From assembly GCA_023269585.1 (NCBI GenBank), contig JAHFTC010000014.1, positions 1 through 54,860 on the forward strand: DNA of 54,860 nucleotides, read 5' to 3'. Both the position numbers and the translations under genes were made by a program. Positions 7,889 through 18,117 of the stretch are shown in pieces; the stretch's first letter is position 1, and each line of letters begins with the position of its first letter. The notes under the pieces are model-generated. The model worked only from the letters and a program-made list of their open reading frames with translations. It had not been told where the DNA came from and made no database searches. Source of the stretch: Opitutaceae bacterium (GTDB lineage: Bacteria; Verrucomicrobiota; Verrucomicrobiia; Opitutales; Opitutaceae).

Positions 7889-9073
7889 TCAGCGCTTCAG
7901 ATAGTTCGCCTGCGACACCTGGCCGATGGAGGCGGGGCTGATCGTCGTCGCCCGGCCGGTCTCGGTATCAAGCACCTTGAGCTGGCGCGTGCTGCCCGAG
8001 CGGCTCGTAAAGACCAGATGCCGCCCGTCGGCCAGCCAGCACGGCTCGATCGCGTCGCCGCCACCCTTCGTCACGATCTGGCTCTGCCGCGTATTCATGT
8101 CGTAGATTGCAATCTGGAACCCGCCCCCGACGCCGGCGGTGAAGGCGATCATGTTCGGCTTCGCCCGGCTCCAGTCCGGCTCGGCGCAATAGCCGCTGAG
8201 GTTCGTCGGCACGGGCGTCATCGCCCCGCCGGCCACGGACATCGTGTAGAGCGCGGGCCGGCCGCCGCGATCGGAGGTGAAGATCAGGCGGCTGCCATCG
8301 GGCGACCAGCACGGGCTGGCCTCGGTGCCGGGGGAGTTCGTGACGCGGCGGAACCCCTGGCCGCTCGCGCTCGCGACGAAGATCTCCTGGTTGCCGCCGG
8401 CGGAGAGGACCGCGGCCACGCGACCGCCATCGGGACTGAAGCGTGCGCTGGAGTTCGTGCCCTTGAAACTGGCGAACGAGGTCCGCTGGCCCGTGCCCGG
8501 ACTCATGATGAAGATGTCGGGCGTGCCGGACCGGAAGAAGCTCGTGTAGATGATCCGGGAGCCGTCGGGCGACCAACGCGGCGAGAGCGCGTGGGCCTTG
8601 TCGTGGGTGACTTGAGACGCCTCGCCGAAGAACAGGTCGGAGGTGTAGACCTCGCGCTTGCCGGTGCGCTCGCTGATGAAGGTGATCTTGCCCGCGAAGT
8701 AACCCGGCAGCCCGGCGACCTGCTGCACGGCGATGTCGGCCGCGCGCAGCAGCGCGTTGCGACTGCTCGTGCCGCTGACGACCTGCGTGAAGACGCTCGT
8801 CGCCGGCGTGCCCTTCGTGATCTCGAGCCGTACCTGGTTGGCGCCGGCTGCGGTGAAATTGAGGGTGTAGGCGGCGTCGCTCGCGACGACCCGGAACGCG
8901 CCATGCGTCTTGAAGGCCGTCGTCGCCAGCCCGGTGAGCTCGGGCGAGCCGGCGATGCGCACGGCCTTGCTCTTCAAGTCGGCCTTGAGGATGGCATCCG
9001 GAAGAGCCGTCTGCGCCGCGGCCGAAACCGCGAGCGCGCCTGCGATCACGAGGGAAAGAAGGGTGCGAAACAT
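7889..9073 (-). CDS. tolB: TolB-like periplasmic beta-propeller protein
   Basis: A 394-residue protein with a signal peptide (MFRTLLSLVIAGALAVSAAA). An N-terminal alpha/beta domain (about 20-145) is followed by a WD40-like propeller marked by repeated WSPDGSRI/WSPDGSRL, FSPDGGRV, WLADGRHLVF and D-x-x-T-G blades. This is the TolB layout: TolB links the Tol inner-membrane proteins to Pal at the outer membrane and helps constriction at division. No tolQ, tolR, tolA or pal is in the window, so TolB rests on domain layout rather than context. The start at 9073 was chosen to begin the signal peptide; 9094 is an alternative. Confidence 0.83.
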   Translation of the reverse strand: MFRTLLSLVIAGALAVSAAAQTALPDAILKADLKSKAVRIAGSPELTGLATTAFKTHGAFRVVASDAAYTLNFTAAGANQVRLEITKGTPATSVFTQVVSGTSSRNALLRAADIAVQQVAGLPGYFAGKITFISERTGKREVYTSDLFFGEASQVTHDKAHALSPRWSPDGSRIIYTSFFRSGTPDIFIMSPGTGQRTSFASFKGTNSSARFSPDGGRVAAVLSAGGNQEIFVASASGQGFRRVTNSPGTEASPCWSPDGSRLIFTSDRGGRPALYTMSVAGGAMTPVPTNLSGYCAEPDWSRAKPNMIAFTAGVGGGFQIAIYDMNTRQSQIVTKGGGDAIEPCWLADGRHLVFTSRSGSTRQLKVLDTETGRATTISPASIGQVSQANYLKR

Positions 9074-9204
9074 GATGGGAAAAGGGTCTGCCACGGCGCC
9101 GGCAAATTTGGTTTACAGGACCTCCGGCGCCACCAAGGTCACTCCGCATATTAGCCGGCCCTTGGCAAGGCAGTTGACGCCCGCAAAACGCCCGTGTTCC
9201 CACC

Positions 9205-10266
9205 GTGTCTCCCGACGAACTGAAGGATCTTCTCAAACAGGTGAAATATCCCGGCTTCAGCCGCGATATCGTGTCGTTCGGACTCCTGCGCGGCGCCGCC
9301 CTGATCGACGGCACCGCCCGGGTCTCGCTCCAGATCACCACCGCGGACCCGCAGGTGCCGCAGCAACTCCGCCACGACATCGAAACGCTGCTCCGCGGCC
9401 GGGCCGGCGTGCGCGAGATCGTGGTCGATATCGCCGTATCCGCCCCCAAGACGCCGCCGCGGCCCATGCAATCCGCCGCCGCCACCCCCGGCGCCGGCGC
9501 GCCGATGAGCGGCGTGCGCAAGATCGTCGCCGTGGCCAGCGGCAAGGGCGGCGTGGGCAAAAGCACGCTCGCCGTGAACCTCGCCTGCGCGCTTGCCGCG
9601 GAGGGGGGCAGGCGAGTGGGTCTGATGGACTGCGACATCCACGGCCCCTCCGTACCGCTGATGATGGGTCTCGCCGGCCAGCGCCCCGGCCTGCTCGAGG
9701 AGCAGAAGATGCTCGTGCCGCTCGAGGCGCACGGCGTGAAGGTCATGTCGATGGGCCTGCTCATCACCGACGACACGCCGGTGGTCTGGCGCGGGCCGAT
9801 GATCACCTCCGCCATCCGCAATTTCATCCAGAACGTCCTCTGGGGCGAGCTCGACGTGCTCGTGGTCGATCTGCCTCCAGGAACCGGTGACGCCCAGCTC
9901 ACGCTCGCGCAGACGATCCCGCTCGACGGCGCGGTGATCGTCACGACCCCGCAGGTCGCCGCCACGCAGGTCGCCGCCCGCGGCGGCTCGATGTTCAACC
10001 AGGTGAACGTGCCGATCCTCGGTGTAGCGGAAAACATGAGCTGGTTCGAGGACGCCGCGGGCAACCGCGTGCCGCTCTTCGGCGAAGGCGGCGGCGCGCA
10101 GACGGCGGCGCAGCTCGGCACGACGCTGCTCGGACAGATCCCGCTCTTCCAGGAGATCCGCGCGGCGGGCGATGCGGGCCGGCCGATCGTCGTTGCCCAG
10201 CCGCAGCACCCGGCCGCACTCGCCTACCAGGCGCTGGCCCGGGCCGTGTACGCGAAGCTCGGCTAG
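9205..10266 (+). CDS. mrp: Mrp/ApbC-type Fe-S carrier P-loop ATPase
   Basis: A 353-residue protein from a GTG start. An N-terminal DUF59/MIP18-like domain (about 3-80) joins a deviant Walker A P-loop, ASGKGGVGKST (112-121), then GLMDCDIHGPSVP and VVDLPPGTGD, all typical of Mrp/ApbC/NBP35 ATPases. These proteins usually bind and hand on [4Fe-4S] clusters at a C-terminal C-x-x-C. Here the matching place reads NMSWFEDAAGNRVPLFG with no Cys, and the whole protein has only two, at about 128 and 143. It may therefore have lost the bridging-cluster site. The next gene is a stand-alone DUF59 protein. Confidence 0.9.
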   Translation: MSPDELKDLLKQVKYPGFSRDIVSFGLLRGAALIDGTARVSLQITTADPQVPQQLRHDIETLLRGRAGVREIVVDIAVSAPKTPPRPMQSAAATPGAGAPMSGVRKIVAVASGKGGVGKSTLAVNLACALAAEGGRRVGLMDCDIHGPSVPLMMGLAGQRPGLLEEQKMLVPLEAHGVKVMSMGLLITDDTPVVWRGPMITSAIRNFIQNVLWGELDVLVVDLPPGTGDAQLTLAQTIPLDGAVIVTTPQVAATQVAARGGSMFNQVNVPILGVAENMSWFEDAAGNRVPLFGEGGGAQTAAQLGTTLLGQIPLFQEIRAAGDAGRPIVVAQPQHPAALAYQALARAVYAKLG

Positions 10267-10336
10267 TCCAAGGTGCATCAAAACGGGCAACCCAAGCTTT
10301 GACACCCTCGCGAGTTGGCCTAGCATCGCGATCGAA

Positions 10337-10657
10337 ATGCAGCCCACCAACGAAGAGATCTTCGCGGCTTTGCGCACCTGTCGCGACCCGGAGATCCCCG
10401 TCAACCTGGTCGATCTCGGCCTGGTCTACGGGGTGGAGGTCGGCTCGCCACAACCCGAGGGGGCGGAAGTGCTGGTGAAGATGACGCTCACCTCCCCCTG
10501 TTGCCCGATGTCGCACCGCATCGTGGGCGAAATCCAGCGCACGCTGCAGGCGTTGCCCGGCGTGCGCGCTGTTAGAATCGAGATTGTCTGGGAGCCGGCC
10601 TGGCATCCGGGTTTGATCACCACCGAAGGCCGCCGCCAGCTCCAACTCGCCTCCTGA
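10337..10657 (+). CDS. MIP18/SufT-like (DUF59) Fe-S assembly protein
   Basis: A 106-residue single-domain protein. CRDPEIPVNLVDLGLVYGV is the DUF59/MIP18 signature, and TLTSPCCPMSHRI carries the cysteine that is functionally important in the family. Relatives (SufT, PaaD, yeast Cia2/MIP18) help mature Fe-S proteins. Its place just after mrp, on the same strand with a 70-base gap, supports an Fe-S role. No suf or isc genes are visible. The ATG at 10337 was chosen because the domain begins within ten residues of it. Confidence 0.85.
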   Translation: MQPTNEEIFAALRTCRDPEIPVNLVDLGLVYGVEVGSPQPEGAEVLVKMTLTSPCCPMSHRIVGEIQRTLQALPGVRAVRIEIVWEPAWHPGLITTEGRRQLQLAS

Positions 10658-10670
10658 CTTTCGTCCCCGC

Positions 10671-10910
10671 ATGAACGCCGCTCCGCGCAACACCGAGAAC
10701 CGCGACTTCGTCAAGCAGTCGAGTCTTTACCAGGAGTTCCTCGCCGAGCGGGAGGAGATCCTGAAGCACAAGTGGCTCGAGTCAGAGCGTCTTGGTTACG
10801 ACATCGGTTTCGAGCGCGCCCTGCTCGACTGGATCCGCAAGCACCGCGACAACTGGCGCGCCAGCCGGCGCCCGTCCGCAGGCGGCGACATCGAGCGCCG
10901 CGCCGGCTGA
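10671..10910 (+). CDS. Small conserved-looking protein, unknown function
   Basis: A 79-residue, highly charged protein. The middle (EFLAEREEILKHKWLESERL, then YDIGFERALLDW) looks like a compact helical unit, and the tail is basic and disordered. It starts 13 bases after the DUF59 gene, so the two are probably co-translated. I do not recognise a characterised family. The lack of stops and the high-GC codon pattern in this frame support a real gene. A link to Fe-S assembly is suggested by position only. Confidence 0.65.
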   Translation: MNAAPRNTENRDFVKQSSLYQEFLAEREEILKHKWLESERLGYDIGFERALLDWIRKHRDNWRASRRPSAGGDIERRAG

Positions 10911-10930
10911 CCGGCGCAGATCGATTTCCC

Positions 10931-10965
10931 AAAAACACGAAGGCCGTCCCGCAGGACGGCCTTCG
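10931..10965 (-). terminator. Intrinsic terminator of the rpmG unit
   Basis: A perfect 12-bp stem cgaaggccgtcc/ggacggccttcg (10938-10949 and 10954-10965) with loop cgca. Read on the minus strand, it is followed by tgttttt (from the aaaaaca at 10931-10937), so it terminates rpmG transcription. It may also slow the opposing plus-strand transcript that ends at 10910. Confidence 0.85.
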
Positions 10966-10990
10966 ACGTTTCGAGGGACGAATCCCCGGA

Positions 10991-11158
10991 TTACTTGATC
11001 TCCTTGTGGACGGTGTGGCGCTTGAGGAAGGGATTGTACTTCTTCTTCTCGATGCGCTCAGTGACGGTCTTCTTGTTGCGGAAGGTGAGGTAGCGGGAGG
11101 GCTGCTTGCCCTCTTTACGGGCTTCGGTGCACTCCAAGGTGACGAGTTCTTGCGACAT
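10991..11158 (-). CDS. rpmG: 50S ribosomal protein L33
   Basis: A 55-residue basic protein ending HTVHKEIK, with RYLTFRNKK and [12 protein letters not shown], the L33 signature. It has one Cys (LECTEAR) and lacks the paired CxxC zinc ligands, so it is the zinc-independent (C-minus) form. The ATG at 11158 gives the usual length. It is the last gene of a minus-strand run starting with the DUF362-like gene and is followed by a strong terminator. A private promoter in the 102-base gap before it is possible. Confidence 0.94.
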   Translation of the reverse strand: MSQELVTLECTEARKEGKQPSRYLTFRNKKTVTERIEKKKYNPFLKRHTVHKEIK

Positions 11159-11260
11159 GGATGGATTGGTTGAAGGGGCGGAAGGAACCATCACGTCGCT
11201 CCCGCCGGCAAGATAAATCTGCGCCGGGCCCGGAAACGGTGTGGCCCGCGCCGCGGGCGC

Positions 11261-12631
11261 TCAACCCGTCTGCGGCTCGCGCGGACCGACCTTGCGCTCG
11301 ATCAAGGGCAGCATCACGCCGCGCCGGAAGAGCGTCACCTGCCCCGTGCTCGACGAGACGACGATCGAGACGCAGTCGGTCTCCACCGAGATCGCGGCAG
11401 CGGCGGCATGGCGCGAGCCGAGGCCGCTCGGCAGCGGATGATCGCGGTCGGCGGCCTGCAACAAACTGCCGGCGGAGCGGACCACGCCGTCGCCCCGGAT
11501 GACGAAGGCGCCGTCGAGCGACGAGAACTCCTTGATGGTCTCGTCCATGAACGGATTGAGGATGTTCTTGTCCTCGTCCTTGTACCCGAAAAACGGGTTC
11601 ATCACGAGCGGCTTGGTCATCTTCTCGACCTTGGCCGTGTCGCCCACGACGAAAAGGCAGCCCACCGGCCGGCCCTCGCGGCCCTCGACCGAGAGCTCGG
11701 TGGCGACCGCGAGCACGCGCTCGAGCACCTCGGGCTTCACATCGGGCGGCAGCAGGTCGGCCTGGCCGGACAGGAGCGCCTGGAACTCGCGCTCGACATC
11801 AACGACGACGATGGTGTCGAACTGGTTGCTGTCGGCGATGCCGCCCACGCAGCACAGGCGGTCGTTGAACTTGAACCAGCCGCGCGAGAGGCCCACGAGC
11901 ATGGCGCTGCGCAACTGGGCGAAGCGGCTCGAGGAATAGGCCTTCACCTGAATGATCCGGGCGAAGCGTTCCTGCAGGAGATTGGCCTCGACCGCGTCGC
12001 TGGTGACCAGCGTGGTCGGGATCGCGGGAAACGGTTTCGAGAGCGCCGCGGCACTGGTGCAGGTATCGCCGAAGAGCACCACGCCCTGGCAGTCGGTGCC
12101 GCGGGCGATGCGCTCGGCGTGCCGCAGGACGGTGCGATTGATCCGGCTGTGCTGCACGGGCACGGGCTTGGCGGCGACGCCGCCGAACCCGACGCTGAGC
12201 TGGTGGAAGACGTCGCCGACCGAGGCGGAGAACACCAGCCGCTCGACGAACTCGCGGTCCTTCACCAAGCGTGCGATCGTCGCCAGGACCTGGAGATAGT
12301 CGCGGGCGCGCTCATCGGCGAGCAGGAGGATGATGAGCTTGATGTTCTCGTCCTCCTTCAGCCCATCGTAGCGGATGCCGGCCACGCTGCGCCCCACCGC
12401 GAGGAGGTAGCGGCGCTTCATGCGGGTGCGCACGTGCGGGAGCGCGACGCCGTACCCGAGGTAGGTCGTCATCGTGTTCTCGCGCTGGAGGAGGCTCTTG
12501 AGCAGCACCTCCCGGTTGAGCTCCCGCGACGGCTTGGCGGTGGCCTCGAGCAGTTCGCGCAACGCCCCCGTGAGATCGGAGCTCTGGAGCTCGACCACAC
12601 GCTTGCGGGAGATGAAACGGTCGAGTCGCAT
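11261..12631 (-). CDS. Fusion: PTS EIIA domain, PK_C-like domain and diadenylate cyclase (DisA_N/DAC)
   Basis: A 456-residue, three-part protein. Residues about 1-150 form a type-2 PTS EIIA (Ntr-like) domain with phospho-acceptor His66 in GVALPHVRT. Residues about 160-300 (HSRINRTVLRHAERIARGT, LFGDTCTSAAALS, TTLVTSD) resemble the pyruvate-kinase C-terminal-like domain that precedes the cyclase in archaeal DacZ/CdaZ. The last 100 residues are a DAC domain with DGA (373-375, LDGAFVIRGDG) and GSRH (405-408) before AAAAAISVETD, the pattern that makes c-di-AMP from two ATP. The RHA rather than RHR reading also recalls DacZ. It starts 33 bases after nuoA on the same strand. Domain calls rest on motif reading; the middle one is least certain. 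Confidence 0.82.
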   Translation of the reverse strand: MRLDRFISRKRVVELQSSDLTGALRELLEATAKPSRELNREVLLKSLLQRENTMTTYLGYGVALPHVRTRMKRRYLLAVGRSVAGIRYDGLKEDENIKLIILLLADERARDYLQVLATIARLVKDREFVERLVFSASVGDVFHQLSVGFGGVAAKPVPVQHSRINRTVLRHAERIARGTDCQGVVLFGDTCTSAAALSKPFPAIPTTLVTSDAVEANLLQERFARIIQVKAYSSSRFAQLRSAMLVGLSRGWFKFNDRLCCVGGIADSNQFDTIVVVDVEREFQALLSGQADLLPPDVKPEVLERVLAVATELSVEGREGRPVGCLFVVGDTAKVEKMTKPLVMNPFFGYKDEDKNILNPFMDETIKEFSSLDGAFVIRGDGVVRSAGSLLQAADRDHPLPSGLGSRHAAAAAISVETDCVSIVVSSSTGQVTLFRRGVMLPLIERKVGPREPQTG

Positions 12632-12664
12632 GACCGAAGGAAGGCGCCGCGGGTCAGCCGAGGC

Positions 12665-13042
12665 TCATCGCTCCCAGTCGAGCGCGCCCTTGCGCCACTC
12701 GTAGAGGAACCCGAAGACGAGCAGCCCGATGAAGCAGAGGGCCGGCCACAACACCGGCAGCCCACAGGCCAGAAACTCGCGGTAGATGAAGGTCCACGGC
12801 AGAAGGAAAACGACCTCGATGTCGAAGAGGATGAACAGCAGCGCGGTGAGGAAAAACTTCACCGAGAGGCGCGGGTGGATCTTGCCCGTCACCGGCACGC
12901 CGCACTCGTAGGCGCTGTCCTTGATCCGGTTGCGCCGCATCCGATGGCCGAACAGATGGCTGGCGGCAATGATCCCGAGCCCCATCGCGGCGGCCAGGAC
13001 GATTTGCAGGAGAACCGGGAAGTAAGCGGGGAGCGCTGACAT
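12665..13042 (-). CDS. nuoA: NADH-quinone oxidoreductase subunit A (lone gene)
   Basis: A 125-residue membrane protein with three hydrophobic segments (about 8-30, 60-85 and 93-115). It has the quinone-loop motif YECGVP with Cys47 and the hallmark FDIEVVFLLPW. NuoA is a small membrane subunit of complex I near the quinone site. Normally nuoB and others follow it, but here the next gene downstream is the EIIA-diadenylate cyclase fusion and no other nuo gene is in the window. Length and motifs look intact, so it is probably functional, with the rest of complex I encoded elsewhere. Confidence 0.93.
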   Translation of the reverse strand: MSALPAYFPVLLQIVLAAAMGLGIIAASHLFGHRMRRNRIKDSAYECGVPVTGKIHPRLSVKFFLTALLFILFDIEVVFLLPWTFIYREFLACGLPVLWPALCFIGLLVFGFLYEWRKGALDWER

Positions 13043-13110
13043 CGGGCGCTACTCTCGGCGCGGCGTATGCAAACTCAAGGGCAATGTGGCCGCAAAGCCG
13101 CACGGACCCC

Positions 13111-14193
13111 TCAGGGCCGGCGCCACTGCACCGTCTTGACCTGCGCCGTGCCCACGCCGAGCCGTTCGCAGTACTCCAGCAGGCGCCGGTCGTCGTCGAA
13201 CAACGGCGGGAAACGCTCGTGCTGCCGGGCGGCGTTGAGGCGCTCGAGCATGAGCGCATCGAGCAGCACCGGATCGGCGCTGAGCCACAACCGCGGTTCC
13301 GACACCGTGTAGAGCGAGTGGAACATCGGCCCGCCGATGAACTGGTAGCGCTCGAGGCTCACGATGCTGAACCGCCAGCTTTCGCGCAGCTCCGGGATCG
13401 CCGCCATCTCCGCGACCGCCGCCGGCGCATTGGCCGAACTGCGGAGAAACCGCCCGGTGTTGCTGGCATTCCAGAGGGTGGCGTTGACCAGCGCCCCGTT
13501 GATCCCGAGCACCGGATGGTCGCTGTAGACGGGCAGGTTGATCCAGAAATCGGCGTCGAGAAAAAGCGGTGTCGCCAAGAAACTCTTACGATCCGACGAT
13601 AGCTGGTCGTCCGCGCCCGCGGCGGCGCGCGGTCCTTCGGAGACCTCGGCCTGCTGCAGCACCGCCGGAGCGAAGCGCGCCGGCAGCGGACTGTCGTAGA
13701 ACCACTGGTTGTCGTAGAACCGGCCGGTCTCGAGCACGAACACGGGGTGTTCGGCGAAACTGCTCCCGCCTTTGCTCAGGGCCGGCAGATAGCCGGCCTC
13801 GCGCAGCCGCAGTTGGTTGAGGCCGACCAGAAAGATCCGCTTCGCCTCGAAGCCGCGCCGCTCGAGGGCGGCGATCACGGCGCGCACCAAAGCCGGAGGC
13901 GTGTTCAGGCCCGGCCCTGAGTCGGTGTAGATCTTCAGGCCCACACTGCCGCGGGGCCCCGGCCGGAGCGCGTTCGCCCCGTTCAGCGCCTCAAAATCGG
14001 CGAAGAGCCGCTCGACCGCGTCGCCATACGCGACGGCGGAGAAATCCGGCAGAGTCGACTCCCACACAACGGGTGCCGGAGGCGCGGGCTGCGGCGCCTC
14101 GGTGCCGGCCGCGCACACGGCCAAGCCCAGGCCCACGGCGGCACTGCGCACCAGGAGCGACCTCGCAAAACGGGATGGCCGGAAACGGATCAT
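13111..14193 (-). CDS. DUF362-like exported protein
   Basis: A 360-residue protein. The N-terminus (MIRFRPSRFARSLLVRSAAVGLGLAVCAAG) looks like an export signal, Arg-rich but without a clean twin-Arg motif. The mature part has VGLKIYTDSGPGLNTPPALV and then NLPVYSDHPVLGINGALVNATLW, which resembles proteins of the DUF362 family. I cannot assign a reaction. It heads the minus-strand run DUF362-like, nuoA, EIIA-cyclase, rpmG (gaps 68, 33 and 102 bases) and is divergent from dnaG. Confidence 0.65.
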   Translation of the reverse strand: MIRFRPSRFARSLLVRSAAVGLGLAVCAAGTEAPQPAPPAPVVWESTLPDFSAVAYGDAVERLFADFEALNGANALRPGPRGSVGLKIYTDSGPGLNTPPALVRAVIAALERRGFEAKRIFLVGLNQLRLREAGYLPALSKGGSSFAEHPVFVLETGRFYDNQWFYDSPLPARFAPAVLQQAEVSEGPRAAAGADDQLSSDRKSFLATPLFLDADFWINLPVYSDHPVLGINGALVNATLWNASNTGRFLRSSANAPAAVAEMAAIPELRESWRFSIVSLERYQFIGGPMFHSLYTVSEPRLWLSADPVLLDALMLERLNAARQHERFPPLFDDDRRLLEYCERLGVGTAQVKTVQWRRP

Positions 14194-14301
14194 GGCGGGA
14201 AAGGGCGGGATTCTTGACAGCGGATTTTCCGGGTTGGAAGGTTAAACCCGCCGCGTCAGACACGGGTGCAAGCCCGCCGTGCCCTCCGGCGCTCCTGCAC
14301 C

Positions 14302-16155
14302 ATGCCGATGATCAAACCCGCCAGCATCCGCGACCTGAAGTCGCGGGTGAACATCGTCGACGTCGTCGCCGGCGTCGTGACATTGCGGAAGGCGGGCGCG
14401 AGCTTCAAAGGCCTGTGTCCCTTCCACAACGAGAAGACGCCCTCCTTCCACGTCTCGCCGGATCGCGGGCTCTTCAAATGCTTCGGCTGCGGCAAGGGCG
14501 GCGACTGCATCTCGTTTGTGATGGAGACCGAGCACCTCGCCTTCACCGAGGCCGCGGAGACACTCGCCCGCCGCTTCAACATCCCACTCGAATACGAGGA
14601 GGGCGGGCCGACGCGTGAGGAGCGCTCGCTGCGGCAGGAGCTCTACGACCTGCACGAGCGCGCCACCGAACACTTCCACGAGGCGCTGCGGGGTCACGCC
14701 CCGGTCGGTGAGTTCATGCGCGGCTACTGGACCGACAAACGCCGCTTCCCGCTCGAGCTCGCCGACGAGTTCAAGATCGGCGCCGCCGACGGGGCCGGCG
14801 GCGGGCTGGCCGCGATGTTGGCGAAACACCAATACAGCGAGGAGGCCTTCCGCCAGTGCGGGCTGTTCTTCGTGCGCGAGGGGGCGCCGTTCTCCGTCGG
14901 GGCGCTCAAGCACCGTTTCCGCGGCCGCCTGATGATCCCGATCCGCGACATCCAGGGCCGCGTGGTCGCGTTCACCGCCCGCCAGACCGATCTCACCCCC
15001 GCCGACGATCCGGCGCGCGAGGCGAAATACGTCAACTCTCCCGAGACACCCATCTTCACCAAGGGCGAACTGCTCTTCAACCTCGACCGCGCCCGCACCC
15101 AGAGCGGCCACGCCCCGTTCGTCATGGTCGAGGGCCAGCTCGACGCCATGCGCTGCTGGCATGCCGGCCTGAAGACCGTCGTCGCCCCGCAGGGCACCGC
15201 CATCACCGAGCGCCAACTACACCTGCTCCACCGGCTCAATCCGCGTCTGGAGTGTTTCCTCGACGGCGATTCCGCCGGCCGCAAAGCCGCGTTCCGCCTG
15301 CTGCCCCTCGCGCTCAAGGTCGGGATGGAGGTGAAATTCCTCCAGCTCTCCGTCGGCAAGGACCCCGATGAGCTCTTCCGCGACCATGGCATGGCCGCCT
15401 ACGAGGAACTCCGCGGCCATGCGCTCGACGGCATCACTTTCGCCTGCCGCGCCGTCCTCCCCGATCCCGCCAACGCCTCCGCCCTCGATCGTCAGGAGGC
15501 CGTGAAACAGCTCTTCGAGATCATCGCCCATAGCGCCTCCGAGACCGCACTCGAGACCTACCTCACCCAGATCCAGCGCGAGCTGCGTCTTGGCCGCGGG
15601 GTCGTCGCCGATTTCGACGCCTTCCGCCGCAGCGCCCGCGGCAATCCCCTCGCCGTGGACCAGCAACAGGTGGCCACGCCGGACTCGGGCGTCACCGAGA
15701 CCTATCGGCCCGCCGGCCCCGAGGAGCACCTGCTGCTGCTGTGCCTGCATCACGAGGAACTCGGGCCGCTCCTTTCCCAGCGCATCGAACACGACTGGAC
15801 CGACGAGACCTCCATCGCCGGCCGGCTGTTCAACCGCGCGCTTGCCGCCTTCCACGACCTCGACTGGCCCGGGAAAGACGAGGTACTAACCCTCGCCCAC
15901 GATGACGAGGAGCGGGCGCTCCTCACCAAGTTGCTTTTCGTCCCCTCGCGTGAGGAGGACCCGGTCAAAGTCGCCAACGAAGGTCTGCGGCAACTTATCG
16001 AGAGGCATATCCAGCAGCAGTTTCGCCAAATCGATCTTGAAATAGCATCCCTTACGCCGGACAGTGACCCAAATTCGTATTTCACGCTGAAGAAACGGAA
16101 GGTCGCCGTCACACGATTGCGCCTTAATCCGCCGCAGCTCTCCGCCCACCAATAG
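14302..16155 (+). CDS. dnaG: DNA primase
   Basis: A 617-residue bacterial primase. The N-terminal CHC2 zinc finger has Cys39, His42, Cys60 and Cys63 (CPFHNEKTPSFHVS, then KCFGCGKGGD). The TOPRIM catalytic core shows VMVEGQLDAM and CFLDGDSAGRKA. The C-terminal helical part should contact the replicative helicase. The ATG at 14302 (MPMIKP) gives the usual N-terminus; a GTG at 14266 would add twelve unlikely residues. The stop lies three bases before rpoD, so the two are co-transcribed. This is the classic macromolecular-synthesis pair, without rpsU upstream. Confidence 0.96.
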   Translation: MPMIKPASIRDLKSRVNIVDVVAGVVTLRKAGASFKGLCPFHNEKTPSFHVSPDRGLFKCFGCGKGGDCISFVMETEHLAFTEAAETLARRFNIPLEYEEGGPTREERSLRQELYDLHERATEHFHEALRGHAPVGEFMRGYWTDKRRFPLELADEFKIGAADGAGGGLAAMLAKHQYSEEAFRQCGLFFVREGAPFSVGALKHRFRGRLMIPIRDIQGRVVAFTARQTDLTPADDPAREAKYVNSPETPIFTKGELLFNLDRARTQSGHAPFVMVEGQLDAMRCWHAGLKTVVAPQGTAITERQLHLLHRLNPRLECFLDGDSAGRKAAFRLLPLALKVGMEVKFLQLSVGKDPDELFRDHGMAAYEELRGHALDGITFACRAVLPDPANASALDRQEAVKQLFEIIAHSASETALETYLTQIQRELRLGRGVVADFDAFRRSARGNPLAVDQQQVATPDSGVTETYRPAGPEEHLLLLCLHHEELGPLLSQRIEHDWTDETSIAGRLFNRALAAFHDLDWPGKDEVLTLAHDDEERALLTKLLFVPSREEDPVKVANEGLRQLIERHIQQQFRQIDLEIASLTPDSDPNSYFTLKKRKVAVTRLRLNPPQLSAHQ

Positions 16156-16158
16156 TTT

Positions 16159-17964
<1,806 letters not shown>

Positions 17965-18005
17965 GGCCCGGCACCAGGCCCTCGGCCCGGCTTAGCTTTC
18001 CGAGA

Positions 18006-18037
18006 ACGGCAGACCTGCCCAGGTCCGCCGTTTTTTT
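18006..18037 (+). terminator. Intrinsic terminator after rpoD
   Basis: An 11-bp stem acggcagacct/aggtccgccgt with one A-C mismatch and loop gccc, followed by a run of seven T (18031-18037). It closes the dnaG-rpoD unit. Confidence 0.92.
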
Positions 18038-18117
18038 GTGCCCACATTCCCTGACCTGGCGATACCGCCCGGCTCATGCCGCCGAGGCATAAGGGAGAGA
18101 GGAAGGAAGCATTTCCG

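Noticed and set aside
14214-14246. ttgaca box before dnaG as a sigma-70 promoter
   Set aside because: No -10 box with a 16-18 base spacer. The nearest candidate (gttaaa) is 21 bases away.
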